In this document: in pieces, positions 54,848-63,031 of the stretch
How the letters are laid out: each line of letters starts with the position of its first letter
Numbering within the stretch: position 1 is the first letter of the stretch
Source of the DNA: Truepera sp. bin119
Lineage (GTDB): Bacteria; Deinococcota; Deinococci; Deinococcales; Trueperaceae
Direction of reading: 5' to 3'
Length of the DNA stretch: 64,000 nucleotides
NCBI GenBank assembly: GCA_002239005.1
Contig: MPNL01000006.1
Span: forward strand, 1-64,000
Made by a program: the position numbers and the translations under genes
The notes under the pieces: generated by a model
Databases searched by the model: none
What the model saw: only the letters and a program-made list of their open reading frames with translations
Told to the model about the DNA's origin: nothing

Positions 54848-55228
54848 ATGACCCGATCGCTCAACCTGCTCAGCCGCCGCGAACGGCAGATGATGAATAT
54901 CATCTACCGCTTGGGTGAGGCGAGTGCCAAGGAGGTGCGGGAGGGGCTCGCCGATCCCCCTAGCTACTCGGCAGTCCGGGCTACGCTCCGCCTGCTTGAA
55001 GGGAAGGGCTACCTGGAACACCGACAGGACAGCGCCCGCTACTTGTACCGGCCTACACTAGCTCGCGATACCGCCCGCGTCGGCGCCCTGAGCAGCCTGC
55101 TTCAGACCTTCTTCGAGGGATCTGCCGAGCAGGTGGTGGTGACCCTGCTGTCGGAGGCAGAGCTCTCCGAAGCCGAGCTCGACCGCCTCTCCGAGCTGAT
55201 CGATCAGGCCCGCCGGGAGGGGCGCTGA
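54848..55228 (+). CDS. BlaI/MecI/CopY family transcriptional repressor
   Basis: 126 residues. The N-terminal winged helix (LLSRRERQMMNIIYRLGEASAKEVREGLADPPSYSAVRATLRLLEGKGYLEHRQDSARYLYRP, 7-69) is typical of BlaI/MecI; the C-terminal helices (about 85-126) would dimerise. Family repressors are inactivated by cleavage when the partner M56 protease senses a signal. The ATG of the partner gene overlaps its stop by one base. Controlled genes probably include this operon and perhaps the divergent cytochrome. Confidence 0.92.
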   Translation: MTRSLNLLSRRERQMMNIIYRLGEASAKEVREGLADPPSYSAVRATLRLLEGKGYLEHRQDSARYLYRPTLARDTARVGALSSLLQTFFEGSAEQVVVTLLSEAELSEAELDRLSELIDQARREGR

Positions 55229-56517
55229 TGCTCCTTATCGACACCGCCCTCAAGGGCACGGCCCTGCTGTCGATGGTCGCCCTGCTGTCGATTGTGGCGG
55301 GCCATGCCTCCGCCGCCCAACGCCACCGCCTCTGGGTCTTGGGCCTGGTCGGACTTCTGCTCCTACCGCTGCTGGCTCTGGCGCTGCCTGGGCGTGGCCT
55401 GCCCTTGGCACTCCCTGCGTGGCTGACTCTGTCTCCTCAGGAGGTTCATTCCCAGCTTGGGGGTGGCCCCTTGGCGCTGATATCCACCCAGAGCGGCGAC
55501 CAGGCCTCAACGGTCGCGCCCCTTCTGCGCGCGGCTCTGCAACTCCTGCCGTGGTTGTGGGTGACAGGTTCGCTGATCCTGTTTGTTCGCCTTCTGGTCT
55601 CGCTGGGGCGGCTTCGCCACCTCGCCCGCCGGGCTGAACCGGTGCTGGGTCCAGACTGGAAGTCCCTGACCGTCGAGGTCGCCAGCTGGCTGGATGTGAA
55701 GCAGCCGGTCCGGCTTCTCCTGGGCCGGGTGGGTACCCCGTTTACCTGGGGCTGGCGGAGGCCGGTCCTGCTACTCCCTGTCGAGGCCACCCGCTGGTCC
55801 GAATCCCTGCGTCGGCAGGTGCTGCTCCACGAACTGGCCCACGTTCGCCGTGGGGATTGGATCTGGCAGTTGGTCGCCGCGCTGGCGACAGCCATCCACT
55901 GGTTCAATCCGCTGGCATGGTTGGCGCTCCGGCGCCTGCGCCTCGAGAGCGAGCGCGCTGGTGACGCCGCTGTGGTCGAGGCGGGAACGCAACCTTCGAG
56001 CTACGCCCGAACCCTGGTGGAGGTGGCTAGGGGGCGGTTCCGACCGGGCGCTCCCGGCCTGGCCAACCCTATGGCCCGGCAGTCGCAGCTCGCCCTCCGG
56101 GTGGTATCGCTGCTCGCCTTCGAGGGGCGGAGGGCGGCTCCGCGCTGGCTTCCTCCGACCCTGGCAGTGCTCGCTCTGGCGACCATCGGTCTGCTGGCAT
56201 CGGTGCGGGTAGAGGCGGCGCCGCTGGTGCAGGCTGAGGCGATCGCAGAGCGGCCTTCGACCTACTCTGAAGGGCCGCTGGAGTTAGACTGTCCCCTCCC
56301 GCTACTAGCCTGTGACAGCTGGCTCCTGCCCCGCTCCGATGGCTCGGGCATTCTCATCGCAGTCTTCCATCCAGAGACCCCGGGCAAGTTGGCTGTCCTG
56401 GTGATTGAGGAGATTCTGGCCCCCGAGGCCCAACTTTTGCGGGCGTTGTATGGGCGTCCGGCAGAGTCGGGATTCGAGGTACCGGAGTGGGTGCTGACCC
56501 TGGAGTATGGCCTATGA
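55228..56517 (+). CDS. M56 (BlaR1/MecR1-type) membrane metalloprotease
   Basis: 429 residues. Several transmembrane segments (about 15-40, 44-62, 110-126, 305-325) surround a cytoplasmic zinc domain with HELAH at 201-205 (LLHELAHVRRGDW) and a downstream ESERAGDAAVV that supplies the third ligand. The C-terminal region after the last membrane segment (about 330-429) is not a penicillin-binding sensor domain, so beta-lactams need not be the signal. It probably cleaves the BlaI-type repressor when triggered from outside. Confidence 0.85.
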   Translation: MLLIDTALKGTALLSMVALLSIVAGHASAAQRHRLWVLGLVGLLLLPLLALALPGRGLPLALPAWLTLSPQEVHSQLGGGPLALISTQSGDQASTVAPLLRAALQLLPWLWVTGSLILFVRLLVSLGRLRHLARRAEPVLGPDWKSLTVEVASWLDVKQPVRLLLGRVGTPFTWGWRRPVLLLPVEATRWSESLRRQVLLHELAHVRRGDWIWQLVAALATAIHWFNPLAWLALRRLRLESERAGDAAVVEAGTQPSSYARTLVEVARGRFRPGAPGLANPMARQSQLALRVVSLLAFEGRRAAPRWLPPTLAVLALATIGLLASVRVEAAPLVQAEAIAERPSTYSEGPLELDCPLPLLACDSWLLPRSDGSGILIAVFHPETPGKLAVLVIEEILAPEAQLLRALYGRPAESGFEVPEWVLTLEYGL

Positions 56518-56658
56518 TCCGCGCTCCTCCTGACTGACCTGCATGTCCAGTCCACCTCCTCGACGAAGGGCCGAAGGCGCTTCGACAGGGGGGGCCGTCC
56601 CCAGCTTCCGAGCCTAGTCGATGTCTAGAACACCGCGCGAGCGGGAAAGGAGTACGAG

Positions 56659-58060
56659 ATGAAGAGAGCCCTTGTGACCCTGATGCTGGCGACCCTCGTT
56701 GTTGGGGGCCTAGCGATCACGCAGGGGGTTGCCCCCATCGATGAGCCCCGGGCGCTGCTTGAAGATGAGCGTAACACCGTGGAGATCGTTCGTGAGTTCA
56801 GCCCCAGCGTTGTAGCCGTCACTGTGATGGCACCGATTCGTCGGGGAGACTTCCGCTTCCGGCTTCCCTTCGACTTCCTCCCCGAAGACCTCCGTGAAAG
56901 GCTCGAGCGTCTCCCCGATGGGGGTTTCCACTTCGACGTCCTCCCCCTCCCCGAGGGCGAATCGGGTGAGGACTTCTCTTTCGAAGACCTCCCCGAAGAC
57001 CTCCGTGAAAGGCTCGAGCGTCTCCCCGATGGGGGCTTCCGCTTCGACTTCGGGTGGCCGTTCGGATCCGAGCCCCGTCGGCGGGGGAGTGGCAGCGGAT
57101 TTGTGATCGACGAGCAGGGCCGCCTGGTGACGAACTACCACGTGGTCCAATCCGCCCTCCTGCCCAGATCGAGCGAGTTGCTCGAGGGTGCCGAGATCAG
57201 CGTCAGCTTCCCTGGGGGGGACGGAGTTCGGGTGCGGTTCCCGGGGGGGGGAGGAGCCGGTGCAGGTCGGGGTGGTGGGTGTCAATCCATCGTTCGATCT
57301 TGCGCTTCTCGAGCCACTCGACGGTTCGCAGCTTGAGGGGACCTCACCGCTGGTGCTGGGCGACTCGGATCTGGTCGAAGTCGGCCAGAAAGCTGTCGCC
57401 ATCGGTAACCCCTTCGGCCTCGCCTCTACCGTCACCACGGGTATCGTTTCGGCGGTGGGGCGTACCCTCCCGTCGGTCGGGCAGGTTCCCATCCCGATGA
57501 TCCAGACCGACGCCATCGTCAATCCCGGTAACTCTGGCGGCCCGCTGCTGAACTCCAGCGGCGAGGTGGTCGGCATCAATACTGCCATTGTTCCTGGTCG
57601 CAGCGGCACCTCGTTCGCCGGTGTGGGTTTCGCCATCCCCAGCAACCTGCTGCGCCGGAGCCTCGATGAGCTCCTGGCGGGCGGTTTCACTGAAGTCTTT
57701 GAGACCCGTCCCCGCATCGGCATCACGGTCCGCAATCTGCTGAGCTACCCCGAGGCTGTGCGCCAGAGCCTGCACCTGCCCGACGAGGGCGTGATGGTGG
57801 TCGAGGTCCAGGCGGGCGGTCCGGGTGAGGTCGTGGGCCTACGCGGCGCGAGCTTTACCGTGAACGTCGATGGCCAAGAGTTCCCCGCAGGCGGAGACGC
57901 TATCATCGCGGTCGACGGCGAGTCTGTCCAGAGCGCTAGCGATTTGCAGGAGGTGTTGTTCTCTCACGAGCCGGGCGATACCGTGACCCTCGCTGTGGTT
58001 CGCGACGGCGAGCAGGTCGAGATCTCCGTTACCCTTGAGATCGTACCTAGGGAGGGGTGA
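56659..58060 (+). pseudogene. HtrA/DegP-like trypsin-fold protease, frameshifted
   Basis: Residues 1-20 form a signal sequence or anchor. The trypsin-fold protease follows: GSGSGFVIDEQGRLVTNYHVV with His 161, Asp in NPSFDLALL, and Ser in VNPGNSGGPLL, then a PDZ-like domain in the last 100 residues. The frame changes inside a run of nine G (57243-57251): eight G would give one continuous 466-residue protein; as written, translation ends at 57336. A 60-base segment (56878-56937) is repeated at 56989-57048, duplicating PEDLRERLERLPDGGF. Whether the break is real or a base-calling slip cannot be told here. Confidence 0.85.
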
Positions 58061-58074
58061 AGCTCCTCGTTTCA

Positions 58075-58130
58075 GGGGCGGAGGCAACTTGCCTCTGCCC
58101 CTCCGCCCCCGGCTCCCGAGCCGGGGGCGG
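58075..58130 (+). terminator. double stem-loop terminator after htrA
   Basis: Two hairpins in series: GGGGC-GAGGC/GCCTC-GCCCC at 58075-58101 and a perfect 13-bp stem with a 2-base loop (CCGCCCCCGGCTC / GAGCCGGGGGCGG) at 58103-58130. They separate htrA from the flavin reductase gene. Confidence 0.7.
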
Positions 58131-58169
58131 GACTTTGGCAGCTATTGACCGCCTAGGGGAGGGTGGGTC

Positions 58170-58175
58170 TACACT
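58170..58175 (+). promoter_or_regulatory. leaderless -10 box (TACACT) of flavin reductase gene
   Basis: TACACT, 5 bases before the ATG at 58181. Confidence 0.6.
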
Positions 58176-58180
58176 TGACC

Positions 58181-58660
58181 ATGATCGAGCCACGGGAGTT
58201 TCGAAACGCCCTGGGGCGCTTTGCTACGGGCGTCTCCGTAGTAACGATGTGCGAAGGCGACGCGACCCATGGCCTCACCGTTAACGCCTTCATGTCGGCT
58301 TCGCTCGCGCCCCCTCTGGTCGCTGTTGGTATCGATCGACAGGCCAACGCCCACCAGACGCTCCTAGCGAGCGACCGCTACGGCGTCTCGGTCCTCAGGA
58401 ACGATCAGGAGTCCCTGTCCAACCACTTCGCCGGCCGACCCACACCCGGTGTCGAGGAGCCGTTCGTCGAGGTCGACGGCTTTCCACTGCTCAAAGGGGC
58501 TCTGGTGCACCTCATCTGCCGCATCGTGGCCGCTCACGAGACCGGGGACCACACTCTGTTCATCGGCTGCGTCGAGTACCTCGACTATGGCGAGGGTGCC
58601 CCCCTCCTCTATTACGCCGGACAGTACGCTCGGGCCAGCGAACGCAAACTCTCGGAGTAG
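58181..58660 (+). CDS. flavin reductase-like domain protein
   Basis: 159 residues of the FMN-binding split-barrel flavin reductase family (HpaC/DIM6 group). FRNALGRFATGVSVVTMCEGDATHGLTVNAFMSASLAPPLVAVGIDR (5-50) is the conserved core, with YGVSVLRNDQESLSNHFAG (about 66-84) next and a C-terminal LYYAGQYARAS. Such proteins reduce FMN with NAD(P)H for partner monooxygenases or act alone. No monooxygenase is adjacent. The ATG follows a leaderless -10 box. Confidence 0.88.
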   Translation: MIEPREFRNALGRFATGVSVVTMCEGDATHGLTVNAFMSASLAPPLVAVGIDRQANAHQTLLASDRYGVSVLRNDQESLSNHFAGRPTPGVEEPFVEVDGFPLLKGALVHLICRIVAAHETGDHTLFIGCVEYLDYGEGAPLLYYAGQYARASERKLSE

Positions 58661-59576
58661 GGGCGGATCGACCGCCCTCGCCGGGGCTCTTCATCACGCC
58701 ACGATTCCAGGTAAGGGCTACGACCGGGGTGCGGTCGGAGGTGTCGTGGAGGCGCCTCTTGGTCGCATGCTCGTCTAAGCGAGGTCGGCCCTTCGCTCGA
58801 GGCGCCGGTCGTGGTGGGCGACAGCACCGCCAAGCGACTCGCCGCGACCGGTATGGTGGTCGAGTTAACCAGCACCTGGCTGGCCTCGCCTCTTGGTGGT
58901 CACTACTAGTGGCTCGTGCAGCGAAAGGGGCGGGTCGGTTGGAGGAGACCTAGGTGAGGGAGATTCGCAGGGCGGCATTGAGGTTGCTGGGATCACCTAC
59001 CAGGGCGCCGGGGTGGCTGCTGGCCGGCGCCGAAGGCTATGATCGCTACCACGTTGGCCCCGCTGCTCGGCGGCGGCCTTTCGAAGCTGGCCTCGGTGCC
59101 CGGGCCTTGAGCGGGGTGCGCTCGAGGGGCAGGCCGGTCTGGTTAGGGGCGTTGAGGACAAGGACGACCGCGACCCCGAGAGCGGCTCCCGGGCCGGGAT
59201 CGTCGGCATAGAGTTGGACCTCACCCAGGGTGGCCAGATCGAGATCGTCGGTCTGGATCAGTTCCTCGACCTCAACATCTCCGCCGGACGCTAGGATATC
59301 GTCCACGGCTTCAACTGCCCGCATCGGACTCAAGCAGGTCGGGCCACCTCCTGCGGGACGGCACCCTCAGCCACCTCCGTATGCGAATCCCTTTTCGACC
59401 GGCACACTCCTCTTCAGTGCGGACGGCGAGAGCCAAAGCCTGTCCCCAGGGTTCGGCTAGGTTCAGAGGATCGCTTGGGCGATGTGGTGGTACGTTGCGA
59501 GGACAGCCTCGACGACCGGTGTGCTCAACGGGGCCAGTCGGCCGCTGTGGGTTTCGCCACAGCGTATCGCGAATCC
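58661..59576. other. degenerate gene-poor stretch
   Basis: No intact gene is supported. On the minus strand 59333-59046 encodes a plausible fragment (EVEELIQTDDLDLATLGEVQLYADDPG, then ALGVAVVLVLNAP) and a later frame near 59010-58955 ends in GALVGDPSNLNAALRISLT, as if a decayed exported-protein gene. AGGAGGT lies near 59350. I do not recognise the family. Confidence 0.3.
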
Positions 59577-59605
59577 TTACATGGTTGGTAACAGTGCTGT
59601 ATACT
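59577..59605 (+). promoter_or_regulatory. sigma-70 promoter of the helicase gene
   Basis: -35 TTACAT (59577-59582), 17-base spacer, -10 TATACT (59600-59605). It leaves a leader of about 60-65 bases before the ATG at 59675, unlike the many leaderless genes here. Confidence 0.6.
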
Positions 59606-59674
59606 TTAGCCTGCTATCTGGTAATCCGGCTGAGAGTGCGACTTGGCTGCAGGTAAGCCGAGGAAGGACTCTTC

Positions 59675-60943
59675 ATGCATTTCACAGACTTCGGTCTCCA
59701 CCCGCGGGTGGCGTCGGGCATCGGCGTCGCTGGCTACGAGAACCCCACCCCTATCCAGGAGAAAGCCATCCCGCTAATGATGGCCGGCCGCGACGTGATG
59801 GGCTTGGCCCAGACCGGAACGGGCAAGACCGCCGCCTTTGCCCTGCCTATCCTTCACCACCTCGTGCGCGGCCGGCGCGGCCGGGTGCGGGCACTCGTCG
59901 TCGCTCCGACCCGCGAACTGGCCGAGCAGATTCACGACACCTTCCGCACCCTCGGCCGGGCGACCGGCTTGCGGAGCGCGACCGTCTATGGCGGCGTCGG
60001 AATGAATCCGCAGATCCAGGCTCTCGGCGGCCGTGCGGAGATCATCGTGGCCTGCCCGGGCCGCCTGCTCGACCACCTTCAACAGTCCAATGCTGACCTC
60101 TCCAGTGTCGAGATCCTGGTCCTCGACGAGGCCGATCACATGTTCGACATGGGCTTCCTGCCCGATGTCCGGCGTATCCTTCGCCAACTCCCGTCGGAGC
60201 GGCAGACGCTGATGTTCTCGGCGACCATGCCACCCGACATCCGCAGCTTGGCCCGCGACGCCCTGCGCGACTCGACCATTGTCCAGATCGGCCACATCGC
60301 CCCAGCGGAGACCGTCTCCCACGCCATCTATCCCGTGGAACAGCATCAGAAGACCGCCATTATCAAACACCTGCTTGGGCAGTTCGACCCCCAGGCTACC
60401 CTGGTGTTCACCCGCACCAAGCATGGAGCCAAGCGCTTGGCTCAGCAACTTGACCGCGTCGGCCATCTCGCTGTCTCTCTGCAAGGCAACATGTCGCAGA
60501 ACAAGCGGCAGCAGGCACTCGACGGGTTCCGCCAAGGCCGCTACCGGATCCTGGTCGCCACCGATATCGCTGCCCGAGGCATCGACGTGATCAGGGTCTC
60601 GCACGTCGTCAACTACGACATGCCAACGACTGCGGATGCTTACACCCACAGGATCGGCCGCACCGGCCGGGCCGAGCGCAAAGGTGAGGCCCTCTCCCTG
60701 ATCACCCGTGACGATGAGGATATGGTCCGCACCATTGAACGTATGCTGGGCAAACCTCTCAGGCGAGTCCGTGCGGAGGGCTTCGACTACCGTGCCCCTG
60801 ACCCTGACTCCAGAGGACCGACCGAGTTCGCCAGAAGCCCGCGCCCGCAGCGAGGTCGCGGTGCCCCCCTGGTGCAGAACGGTTCCAGCAGGAAGGGGGG
60901 GGCGCGCCAGCGTCACAGGAGCCGGAGGGGGCGGCGGGGCTAG
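59675..60943 (+). CDS. DEAD-box RNA helicase, RhlE-type
   Basis: 422 residues. Q-motif FTDFGLHPRVASGIGVAGYENPTPIQ (3-28), Walker A AQTGTGKTAA (45-54), PTRELAEQ, VACPGRLLD, DEAD with LDEADHMFDMGFLPD (about 148-163), SAT, and in domain 2 LVFTRTKHGAKRLAQQL, ATDIAARGID and HRIGRTGRAER are intact. The last 60 residues are a basic Arg/Gly/Ser-rich tail typical of RhlE, likely binding RNA. The AAGGA ribosome site lies 6-7 bases upstream. Family roles are ribosome assembly and cold tolerance. Confidence 0.94.
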   Translation: MHFTDFGLHPRVASGIGVAGYENPTPIQEKAIPLMMAGRDVMGLAQTGTGKTAAFALPILHHLVRGRRGRVRALVVAPTRELAEQIHDTFRTLGRATGLRSATVYGGVGMNPQIQALGGRAEIIVACPGRLLDHLQQSNADLSSVEILVLDEADHMFDMGFLPDVRRILRQLPSERQTLMFSATMPPDIRSLARDALRDSTIVQIGHIAPAETVSHAIYPVEQHQKTAIIKHLLGQFDPQATLVFTRTKHGAKRLAQQLDRVGHLAVSLQGNMSQNKRQQALDGFRQGRYRILVATDIAARGIDVIRVSHVVNYDMPTTADAYTHRIGRTGRAERKGEALSLITRDDEDMVRTIERMLGKPLRRVRAEGFDYRAPDPDSRGPTEFARSPRPQRGRGAPLVQNGSSRKGGARQRHRSRRGRRG

Positions 60944-61251
60944 GGTTGCCGAGAGATTCCCTGAGTCAACCCCTTAGAACCCTCATCGACCCGCAGCAAC
61001 CTCGCCCGAACGAGGTCGCCGGGCGGTCGCTGATCATAATCGATCCTCTCTGATGGGGCTTGGCCCCCACGAAGAGGGTGTGGAGGAGGGGCGAGGGTGC
61101 GTCAGTTACGGGCGCTGACGGGTCCGTCGCTGGCTGCGACGCAGGTGCGTACCCTCCCGGCGGACGCCGTAGGCGAGCCTGCAGGGCCTCTTGGAACTGC
61201 TCCTTGGTTGGTGGTGTCCGGGTCGGTTGCGACCGAGGGGGCGACAAGGGG
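60944..61251. other. gene-poor spacer
   Basis: No gene is firmly supported. A leftward frame from a TTG at 61247 begins with a plausible helix (TKEQFQEALQARLRR), but the rest is low in quality. Confidence 0.3.
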
Positions 61252-61360
61252 GAGGCTCCCCACCGGGGTGAGGGTAATGGCCTGTAACTGGAACGAGACG
61301 GCCGCCATCCATGCCGACCTCAAGAGGCTCCCCACCGGGGTGAGGGTAATGGCCTGTAAC
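61252..61360. CRISPR. two-repeat CRISPR-like unit
   Basis: A 37-base sequence starting GAGGCTCCCC and ending CCTGTAAC is present exactly twice (61252-61288 and 61324-61360), separated by a unique 35-base spacer (61289-61323). The repeat has an internal near-palindrome, CCCC-A-CCGGGG. Size, identity and spacing fit a one-spacer CRISPR. No third repeat, leader or cas gene is seen in the window. A simple local duplication is the alternative. Confidence 0.5.
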
Positions 61361-61570
61361 CGCTAGGCGACCGCTCGATGATCGGTGCCTGGGAAGCTTC
61401 CGTTCGCCGGACCGCTTCGAGCGTGAGGGCTTTCGGCAGGACCTCCCGGTTCGGGAAGTGTCTGTGCCCGCCCGCCACCCGCGGCGACCTCCTCGGGGGC
61501 GCACCGGGGTTCCGCGACGGTACCGAGTCCGCGGCATCTTGCAAAATCTGGGATCGACTGTTGTAACCTG

Positions 61571-62317
61571 ATGCGTGAGACACAGGTTCTAGGCGCGGTG
61601 CGTGATGCAATGGAGGGGATGGGTGGTCTCTTTCCCGACATGGCGAACCGGGTGTTGGAGGTCCACCGCAGGCTTGTAGATCACTATGGGGTGTGGAGAT
61701 GGATACAGCGGCGCGAGCCCATGCACGAGCTGATTTCTACCATGCTCTCTCACCGCACCACCGAGGCCGACGAGGCCCGAGCCTACGCTCGAATGCGCGA
61801 GCGCTTTCCCACCTGGGAGGCGGTCCGCGACGCCCCCGTAGACGAATTGATCGAGGCCATCTCGCCAGCGAGATTCCCCAGCACTAAGGCACCCAACATC
61901 CAGAAAGCACTTGCCACGATCATTGAGGAGCGCGGCGAGGCCTCCATCGACTTCCTAACCGACCTTGCACCTGAGGAGGGTCTGGCCTGGCTTCTCCGGC
62001 GGCCCGGGGTAGGGGTGAAGACCGCCTCCCTGGTTCTGCTCTTCTGCTTCGGCAAGCCGCTGCTGCCGGTGGACACCCACGTGCACCGGGTGAGCCAGCG
62101 GGTGGGACTGATCGGGCCAAAGGTCGGCTCCGACACCGCCCACCGGATCCTGCTCGCGCTGCTGCCGAACGACCGGCACACACTCTACGCCTTCCACGTC
62201 AACACCCTCAGGCACGGCCAGCGGGTGTGCGTTTGGGGGGAGCCCAACTGTGACCGCTGCCGGCTTACAGACCTGTGCGACTGGTATAGGCAGAACCGGG
62301 CGCGGGGTCGCCCCTGA
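61571..62317 (+). CDS. nth: endonuclease III-like DNA glycosylase/AP lyase
   Basis: 248 residues of the HhH-GPD family for oxidised-pyrimidine repair. The helix-hairpin-helix LLRRPGVGVKTASLVLLF (about 137-154) includes the catalytic Lys; PVDTHVHRVSQRVGL (about 160-174) the catalytic Asp. The iron-sulfur loop CVWGEPNCDRCRLTDLC (about 218-234) has C-x6-C-x2-C-x5-C spacing. The 35 residues before the fold are an extra N-terminal segment. The lineage can have several Nth paralogues, so the exact subgroup is open. Near endonuclease IV. Confidence 0.85.
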   Translation: MRETQVLGAVRDAMEGMGGLFPDMANRVLEVHRRLVDHYGVWRWIQRREPMHELISTMLSHRTTEADEARAYARMRERFPTWEAVRDAPVDELIEAISPARFPSTKAPNIQKALATIIEERGEASIDFLTDLAPEEGLAWLLRRPGVGVKTASLVLLFCFGKPLLPVDTHVHRVSQRVGLIGPKVGSDTAHRILLALLPNDRHTLYAFHVNTLRHGQRVCVWGEPNCDRCRLTDLCDWYRQNRARGRP

Positions 62318-62490
62318 CTGCAGCAGAGCCTTTCCGCTTCGCCCGCCCCCAAAATTCTTCCGATTGCAGGGCTCGTTAGGTGTGGAGGGGGTATCCTCAC
62401 CCCTCGACGGCTTTGTAGACGAGCAGTCTGCCGGTCAGCAGCGCCCGCGCAACCTCCTCGCTGTCTCGCTTGAGGTGCTCGAGCGAGATA

Positions 62491-62973
62491 TCAGGGGATG
62501 ACGCGGCCGTGCCCAGCCATGCGCCGGTAGAGCGTGGTTTGGCCGCTGTGGTAGCTCTCGTGCCAGACAAGAAACTCAAATCGGGCGCCCACCGTCGACC
62601 CGCCGGACTCGCGCTCCAGATCGGCTTCTGTGAGTCTGGCTGCAGCTTGCTCGATGAGCGGCTGGGTCGCCTTGTAGGCCTCGATAAGCTCAGTGAGCGG
62701 CTCGGCATCCCCCGCTGTGGCCGCAGTCGAGCCTTTGCCATAGCGCTTTCCCCGCTCCTCACTCCAGGGGGCCTCCGTGCCGAGGGTGCGCAGGATGCCG
62801 CAGCGGGAGTGGGTCAAGTGTCCCATCAGCCAGTTGAGGTGGCTGCCCCCCTGCATGTACGGGATCAGGCTCTGCTCGTGGCTGACGTCCTTGAGGTTTT
62901 TCAGGATCACGCTGAAGTTGCGGTCGATCACCTTGAGGTAGGTACTTGTGATCGGAGCAGCAGTCTGGGTCAT
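62491..62973 (-). CDS. DinB-like four-helix protein
   Basis: 160 residues of the DinB/YfiT-like metalloprotein fold. The probable metal His are in GSHLNWLMGHLTHSR (about 55-69) and in EFLVWHESYHSGQ (about 134-146). The best-known members are bacillithiol or mycothiol transferases, but many have unknown function. GGGAGGT lies 6 bases before the ATG. It is followed by a 170-base spacer and convergent with the EndoIII-like gene. Confidence 0.75.
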   Translation of the reverse strand: MTQTAAPITSTYLKVIDRNFSVILKNLKDVSHEQSLIPYMQGGSHLNWLMGHLTHSRCGILRTLGTEAPWSEERGKRYGKGSTAATAGDAEPLTELIEAYKATQPLIEQAAARLTEADLERESGGSTVGARFEFLVWHESYHSGQTTLYRRMAGHGRVIP

Positions 62974-63031
62974 GGACGAACCTCCCGGCTGGGTTGGTCT
63001 CACGGTATCAGTTCGTGCCGCCGACCGATGT

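Noticed and set aside
57240-57336. Programmed ribosomal frameshifting in htrA
   Set aside because: Nothing but the G-run supports it: no obvious downstream pseudoknot or stop-codon arrangement. An indel or base-calling error is simpler.
60966-61247. Leftward 93-codon frame beginning with a helical segment
   Set aside because: TTG start without ribosome site or -10 box, and most of the sequence looks like GC-driven chance; kept only as a remark.
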